A model generated the notes under the pieces. That model was given only the letters and a program-made list of their open reading frames with translations, was not told where the DNA came from and searched no databases. A stretch of DNA of 9,074 bases, taken from NCBI GenBank assembly GCA_902493155.1, contig CABUOE010000082.1, positions 1 through 9,074 on the forward strand, in the 5' to 3' direction. Shown here in pieces: positions 5,548 to 9,074 of this stretch. Within the stretch, counting starts at the first letter, position 1; every line of letters starts with the position of its first letter. The stretch is from an uncultured Eubacteriales bacterium (lineage in GTDB: Bacteria > Bacillota > Clostridia > Oscillospirales > Ruminococcaceae). The position numbers and the translations under genes are program-made.

Positions 5548-6912
5548 TTATTTTGTTGATTTTGACCTGCTTTTTGTGGAGTTCGCAAAGTAACTTTGGG
5601 ACTCCCTGGAAACAATTTTGCTGAGAGCCACCACCGCGATGATGTTGGGCACCGCCATGATGAGGTTTAACAGGTCCGACAGGTTCCAGATGAGGTCGAT
5701 TTGCGCCACCGCCCCCAGAAAAACCGACAGGACGAAACACACCCGGTAAATATTCACCCAAACCCGCTTGGGCGACAGGAACTCGATGGCTTTTTCCCCG
5801 TAGTAAGCCCAGCCCACGATGCTGGCGATGGCGAAAAAGATGGTGGAAATGGCGACAAAGGATGCAGCGTGCTTCCCCAGCGCCGTGGCGAAGGCCGAGG
5901 TGGTCAGTGCCGCCCCGGTAGAGCCGTTTTGGTACTGTCCGGAGGTGAGGATGACAACAGTGGTCATGGTACACATGAGGATGGTATCGAGAAACACTTC
6001 GACAATGCCCCAAAGCCCCTGCCGCACCGCACTGTCGGTCTGGGCCGCCCCGTGGGCGATGGGAGCGGAGCCGAGACCCGCTTCGTTAGAAAAAACGCCT
6101 CTCGAGATGCCAAACCGGACAGCCCGGCTGGTCAGATACCCCAACACGCCGCCGGAAACCGACTGGGTGGTGAAAGCGTCCCGGAAAATCAGCGCAAACG
6201 CCTCTGGCAGCGCCCGCCAGTTGACGGCTATGGCTGCGATAGAGCCGATAAAATAGGTCAGCGCCATGATGGGAACCAGCCGTTCGGTCACCGCCCCGAT
6301 CCGCTTGATGCCGCCGATGATAATGAGACCGATGACCGCCATGACGACGATCCCCACCAGCCATTTTGGCGCGCCGAAGGTGCTGTACAATGCATCAGAG
6401 ATGGCGTTTGATTGGGAGAGGTTCCCTACCCCGAAGGACGCCCCCACGCAGGCGGCGGAAAAAATTACCGCCAACGTCCTGCTGTGGATGCCGTTTTGGA
6501 TGTAGTACATGGGGCCGCCCACCGTTTCGCCATTCCGGTTCTGGGTGCGAAAGTGAACCGCCAGGACGATCTCAGCAAACTTCGTCGCCATGCCGAAAAA
6601 GGAGCTTATGCACATCCAGAAAACCGCTCCCGGCCCGCCGCTGACGATGGCGGTGGCGACGCCGATGATATTGCCAGTGCCCAGCGTCCCCGCCAAAGCT
6701 GTGGCCGTGGCCTGAAAGGAGGAGATGCTCCCTTCTCCGCCGCCTTTGCCGATGTTTTTGAAGGTGTCCTTGAAGGCGCGGAAAAAGTGCCGAAACTGCA
6801 CAAACCGCAGCCGGAAGGTGAGAAAAATTCCCGCCCCCATCAGGACGACTAAATAAATGATTCCTGTGGGCAGGGAAAGAATCCAGTCGTTGAGCGCGTC
6901 AAAAAAGCCCAT
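5548..6912 (-). CDS. Alanine/glycine:cation symporter (AGCS family)
   Basis: This is an integral membrane Na+- or H+-coupled amino-acid importer of 454 aa, usual length for the family. There are around ten or eleven hydrophobic segments, beginning GIIYLVVLMGAGIFLTF (17-33). The AGCS signature is clear: ALAGTLGTGNIIGVA (72-86), GGPGAVFWMCISSFFG (92-107) and GGPMYYIQNG (132-141), then SNEAGLGSAPIAH in the middle of the protein. The basic C-terminal tail (KSRSKSTK) is probably cytoplasmic. The ATG at 6912 has AAAGGCAGG 7 nt upstream. It resembles AlsT/DagA-type carriers for alanine or glycine, but the substrate cannot be read from sequence. It lies between the his operon and the ACT-hom-lysC unit, probably as its own gene. 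Confidence 0.95.
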   Translation of the reverse strand: MGFFDALNDWILSLPTGIIYLVVLMGAGIFLTFRLRFVQFRHFFRAFKDTFKNIGKGGGEGSISSFQATATALAGTLGTGNIIGVATAIVSGGPGAVFWMCISSFFGMATKFAEIVLAVHFRTQNRNGETVGGPMYYIQNGIHSRTLAVIFSAACVGASFGVGNLSQSNAISDALYSTFGAPKWLVGIVVMAVIGLIIIGGIKRIGAVTERLVPIMALTYFIGSIAAIAVNWRALPEAFALIFRDAFTTQSVSGGVLGYLTSRAVRFGISRGVFSNEAGLGSAPIAHGAAQTDSAVRQGLWGIVEVFLDTILMCTMTTVVILTSGQYQNGSTGAALTTSAFATALGKHAASFVAISTIFFAIASIVGWAYYGEKAIEFLSPKRVWVNIYRVCFVLSVFLGAVAQIDLIWNLSDLLNLIMAVPNIIAVVALSKIVSRESQSYFANSTKSRSKSTK

Positions 6913-6937
6913 AAAACAACCTGCCTTTCGGGAAGTC

Positions 6938-6970
6938 TTCCCCTATCCCAACCTTTTGGACAGCGGGGAA
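6938..6970 (-). promoter_or_regulatory. Stem-loop in the symporter leader
   Basis: On the minus strand TTCCCC (6965-6970) pairs with GGGGAA (6938-6943), with an inner CCAA-AAGG-TTGG. The GGGGAAG arm could instead pair with the following CTTCCC. Just upstream (6975-6982) is a perfect AAGGAGGT Shine-Dalgarno sequence with no start codon at usable distance. The 153-nt gap between hisE and the symporter otherwise holds no gene. I see no riboswitch that I recognise. Confidence 0.35.
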
Positions 6971-7065
6971 CCTGACCTCCTTATGATGAGTTCATCTGGA
7001 CGTCCGTTGTTTTCGGGCTTTCGTTTCTTTTGACGTGAGAAGGCCGCAGCCTTTCTATTGTAAAA

Positions 7066-7392
7066 TCAGGTGTTGTGGTCGGACACGTGGAACTGCTTTA
7101 AGTTGCCGATTTTCTGCCGGCGCTGCTCCAAAATCGCCTCCACATCCTCGATGGCCAGATTCTGCTGGGCCATCAATACCAGCACATGATACACCAAATC
7201 AGAAATCTCATTGGCCAGTTCCTCGTTGTCGTTATTTTTAGCGGCAATGATCATCTCGGAGCATTCCTCGCCGCATTTTTTCAGGATTTTGTCCAGTCCC
7301 TTGTCAAACAGATAGCAGGTGTAGGAGCCTTCCTCGAAGTGCTCCTTCCGCTGTTTCACCACTTCCGACAATCCTTTTAAGGTTTCGTTCAT
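7066..7392 (-). CDS. hisE: Phosphoribosyl-ATP pyrophosphatase
   Basis: This 108-aa enzyme hydrolyses phosphoribosyl-ATP to phosphoribosyl-AMP and pyrophosphate, the second step of histidine synthesis. It belongs to the all-alpha MazG-like superfamily. Visible motifs: SYTCYLFDKGLDKILKKCGEE, the metal-binding GEECSE (Glu 42, 43, 46), and NEISDLVYH (Glu 62, Asp 65). It is a stand-alone gene rather than a HisIE fusion. The start at 7392 is 1 nt after the hisI stop (TAACATG). Its ribosome binding site AAAAGGA lies inside the end of hisI, so the two are translationally coupled. The in-frame ATG at 7404 overlaps that site and is less likely; the frame is open to 7479 but that part is hisI. It is the last gene of the his operon seen here. 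Confidence 0.96.
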   Translation of the reverse strand: MNETLKGLSEVVKQRKEHFEEGSYTCYLFDKGLDKILKKCGEECSEMIIAAKNNDNEELANEISDLVYHVLVLMAQQNLAIEDVEAILEQRRQKIGNLKQFHVSDHNT

Positions 7393-7393
7393 G

Positions 7394-7741
7394 TTAATCG
7401 CCATCCTTTTCTTTCGTATCGTCCGTTTTCCAGACCTGGTTGAAAAAGCAGCTGTAAGATCCAGTATGACAGGCCACACCGGTCTGGTTCACCGTGACAA
7501 GCAAAGTGTCGTTGTCGCAGTCGGCCACGATGCTTTTCACCTTCTGCAAATGGCCGCTTGTGGCCCCCTTGTTCCAAAGCTCCTGCCGGGACCGGCTGTA
7601 AAACCAGGTGTAGCCGGTTTCTATGGTTTTTTGCAGGCTTTCCTTATTCATGTAGGCCAGCATCAAAACCGCCCCGTTTTTTTCTTCCACCACGATGGCG
7701 GGAATCAGTTCTCCTTTTTGAAAATAGACGTCCAAATCCAA
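7394..7741 (-). CDS. hisI: Phosphoribosyl-AMP cyclohydrolase
   Basis: This 115-aa enzyme opens the adenine ring of phosphoribosyl-AMP, the third step of histidine synthesis. It is a zinc- and magnesium-dependent homodimer. Family motifs: MLAYMNKESL (27-36), TWFYSRSRQELWNKGATSG (45-63), the metal site DCDNDTLL (74-81), and NQTGVACHTG with YSCF (Cys 91 and 98). The start is a TTG at 7741, with AAAGGAAG ending 9 nt upstream. No ATG or GTG suits better, and MDLDVYFQKG is a normal N-terminus. A 120-nt gap with a hairpin separates it from hisF. The downstream hisE follows 1 nt after its stop. Confidence 0.96.
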   Translation of the reverse strand: MDLDVYFQKGELIPAIVVEEKNGAVLMLAYMNKESLQKTIETGYTWFYSRSRQELWNKGATSGHLQKVKSIVADCDNDTLLVTVNQTGVACHTGSYSCFFNQVWKTDDTKEKDGD

Positions 7742-7823
7742 CGTATCGCTCTTCCTTTCCTATCGGAGCAGGTTCTACCCCTATTCTATCGTCCAAATCG
7801 GACAAATATGACGGTTATCGGGC

Positions 7824-7862
7824 ATTTTTAAATGTAAAGCTATATGCTTTATATTTAAAAAT
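7824..7862 (-). repeat. Long AT-rich hairpin between hisF and hisI
   Basis: A 17-bp inverted repeat with one mismatch and a 5-nt loop; on the plus strand the core arms are TTTTAAATgTAAAGC and GCTTTAtATTTAAAA around TATAT. It begins at the last base of the hisF stop codon. There is no T-tract after it on the minus strand, so it is not a standard terminator. It may stabilise or process the his mRNA, or lower hisI-hisE expression. It could also be a short dispersed repeat; one copy cannot tell. Confidence 0.7.
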
Positions 7863-8620
7863 CACTGTCGCACCGGGATATTTTTCTCTTTGAGGTGTTC
7901 TTTGACCTGTCCTACCGTCAACTCCCGGTAGTGGAACAACGATGCCGCCAAAGCCGCATCGGCATCGGTTTTTTCGAAGACCTCAGAGAAGTGCTGGAGG
8001 CCCCCGCAGCCGCCGGAAGCAATGACCGGGATGTTCACCACCGCGGTCACCGCGTTTAGCAGCTCCAGGTCGAAGCCCTGCTTGGTGCCGTCGGCGTCCA
8101 TGGATGTGAGGAGAATCTCCCCCGCCCCCAATTCACAGGCTTTTTTCGCCCACGCTACCGCGTCCAAGCCAGTGTCGATCCGGCCGCCGGCCACGTAAAC
8201 GTGAAAGGTTCCGTCATCGGCCCGCTTGGCGTCGATGGCGACCACGACGCACTGGCTCCCGAACTTGTCAGCCGCGTCGACGATGAGCTGCGGGTTCTTG
8301 ATGGCGGCGGAGTTGACGCTCACCTTGTCGGCTCCGGCCCGCAGCAGCGCCGAAAAATCCTCGATGGAGGAAATGCCGCCCCCCACCGTCAGAGGGACGA
8401 AAACCTGTTTCGCCGTCTCTCTGACGATGTCGACGATGGTTTTCCTGGCCTCGACGGTCGCGGTAATGTCGAGAAAAACGATTTCGTCGGCGCCCTGTTC
8501 GTTATACATCCGGGCGCATTCCACCGGATCGCCCACGTCCTTGATACCGACGAAGTTGACGCCTTTGACCACTTTGCCGTCCTTGACGTCCAGGCAGGGA
8601 ATGATGCGTTTGTTCAGCAT
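7862..8620 (-). CDS. hisF: Imidazole glycerol phosphate synthase, cyclase subunit
   Basis: This 252-aa (beta-alpha)8 barrel works with the glutaminase HisH. It turns PRFAR plus ammonia into imidazole glycerol phosphate and AICAR, joining histidine and purine metabolism. The two catalytic aspartates are in place: Asp 11 in IPCLDVKDGKVVKG and Asp 130 in VVVAIDAKR. The phosphate sites are LTVGGGI (77-83) and VIASGGCGG (199-207). The length is exactly typical. The ATG at 8620 has GAAAGGA about 10 nt upstream. It follows hisA by 40 nt. hisH is not in the window and presumably lies upstream, before hisA. Confidence 0.98.
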   Translation of the reverse strand: MLNKRIIPCLDVKDGKVVKGVNFVGIKDVGDPVECARMYNEQGADEIVFLDITATVEARKTIVDIVRETAKQVFVPLTVGGGISSIEDFSALLRAGADKVSVNSAAIKNPQLIVDAADKFGSQCVVVAIDAKRADDGTFHVYVAGGRIDTGLDAVAWAKKACELGAGEILLTSMDADGTKQGFDLELLNAVTAVVNIPVIASGGCGGLQHFSEVFEKTDADAALAASLFHYRELTVGQVKEHLKEKNIPVRQ

Positions 8621-8660
8621 ATCGATATTCCTTTCTGGGAATTGAGAGGATGGAACTTCG

Positions 8661-9074
8661 TTACTGTGCCGCGACCTGCAATGCTTCCTTCAGGTCCAGC
8701 GTCCCTCCATAGAGGCTCTTGCCGCAGATAGCGCCGTAAACCCCCAGCTCCTTAAGGACACGGATATCCCCGATGTTGGAAATGCCGCCGCTGGCGATGA
8801 TATTGCAGGACACCGCCTGTTGGATGCGGGTTAGCTGGTTGAGATTCGGCCCCTCCAGGGTGCCGTCTTTGGAAATGTCGGTGAATACGATGTGGGAAAC
8901 ACCGATTTTCTCCATCTCCTTGGCTAAGTCCAGGTAATGAACCGAGCTGCTGTCCAGCCATCCTTCCACCGAGACCATGCCGTTTTTGGCGTCGATGCCC
9001 ACGACGATCCGATCGCCAAACTCCTTCACCGCTTCTTTGACCATGCTTGGGTCTTTGACAGCGGCGGAGCCTAA
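8661..9074 (-). CDS. hisA: ProFAR isomerase HisA (5' end off the window)
   Basis: This is the C-terminal 137 residues of phosphoribosylformimino-5-aminoimidazole carboxamide ribotide isomerase, a (beta-alpha)8 barrel in the fourth step of histidine synthesis. The frame is open to the window edge and begins LGSAAVKDPSMVKEAV, which matches the middle of HisA. The ATG at 9044 is therefore internal, not the start. Visible motifs: VVGIDAKNG with the catalytic Asp, VEGW, FTDISKDGTLEGPN with the second-half phosphate loop, IIASGGIS, and AICGKSLYGG. The first catalytic Asp, near the N-terminus, is outside the window. It ends 40 nt before hisF, in the usual hisA-hisF order. Confidence 0.97.
   Translation of the reverse strand, partial: LGSAAVKDPSMVKEAVKEFGDRIVVGIDAKNGMVSVEGWLDSSSVHYLDLAKEMEKIGVSHIVFTDISKDGTLEGPNLNQLTRIQQAVSCNIIASGGISNIGDIRVLKELGVYGAICGKSLYGGTLDLKEALQVAAQ

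Noticed and set aside
5701..6411. Long plus-strand open frame (236 codons) opposite the symporter
   Set aside because: It is a shadow of the GC-rich coding strand, with a low-complexity, charged product; the symporter signature motifs fix the true strand.
7040..7053. AAGGC-CGCA-GCCTT hairpin after hisE as a his operon terminator
   Set aside because: The stem is only 5 bp, with no T-tract on the minus strand; too weak to call.

Overview
The window holds ten genes, all on the minus strand, and is an ordinary stretch of amino-acid and pyrimidine biosynthesis chromosome. In transcription order (right to left) they are hisA (5' part off the edge), hisF, hisI, hisE, an alanine/glycine:sodium symporter (AGCS family), a PheB-like ACT-domain protein, hom, lysC, pyrK and pyrD. 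The organism is very probably a low-to-mid GC Bacillota of class Clostridia. Reasons are the two-subunit class 1B dihydroorotate dehydrogenase (pyrK+pyrD), the PheB-type ACT protein next to homoserine dehydrogenase, separate hisI and hisE genes, strong AAAGGA/AGAGGTGA ribosome binding sites, and GTG and TTG starts. I cannot name a genus; a gut-type Oscillospirales-like clostridium is only a guess.

Region by region: 7066-9074 is the end of a histidine operon, with a 17-bp AT-rich hairpin between hisF and hisI. 6913-7065 is a leader with a stem-loop and an unused Shine-Dalgarno sequence, followed by the symporter (5548-6912). 5147-5547 is the richest non-coding stretch: candidate sigma-A promoters, three half-sites spaced exactly 10 bp apart, an intrinsic terminator with a competing hairpin, and two further hairpins, all ahead of the ACT protein. 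The ACT gene, hom and lysC (1929-5146) probably form one aspartate-family unit, closed by a strong terminator at 1882-1917. pyrK and pyrD (93-1780) then start from their own good promoter with a leader of only about 28 nt, and overlap by one base (TAATG).

How the genes work together: LysC phosphorylates aspartate and Hom makes homoserine, the branch point to threonine, isoleucine and methionine. The ACT protein is a candidate amino-acid sensor for this unit. PyrK/PyrD oxidise dihydroorotate using NAD+. HisA, HisF, HisI and HisE carry out the middle steps of histidine synthesis. The symporter probably imports a small neutral amino acid.

I found no novel defence, mobile or biosynthetic system. 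The points worth checking are regulatory: the operator/attenuator region before the ACT gene, a well-formed internal start in lysC that should give a separate beta subunit, a repeated translation-start layout, and the hisF-hisI hairpin.
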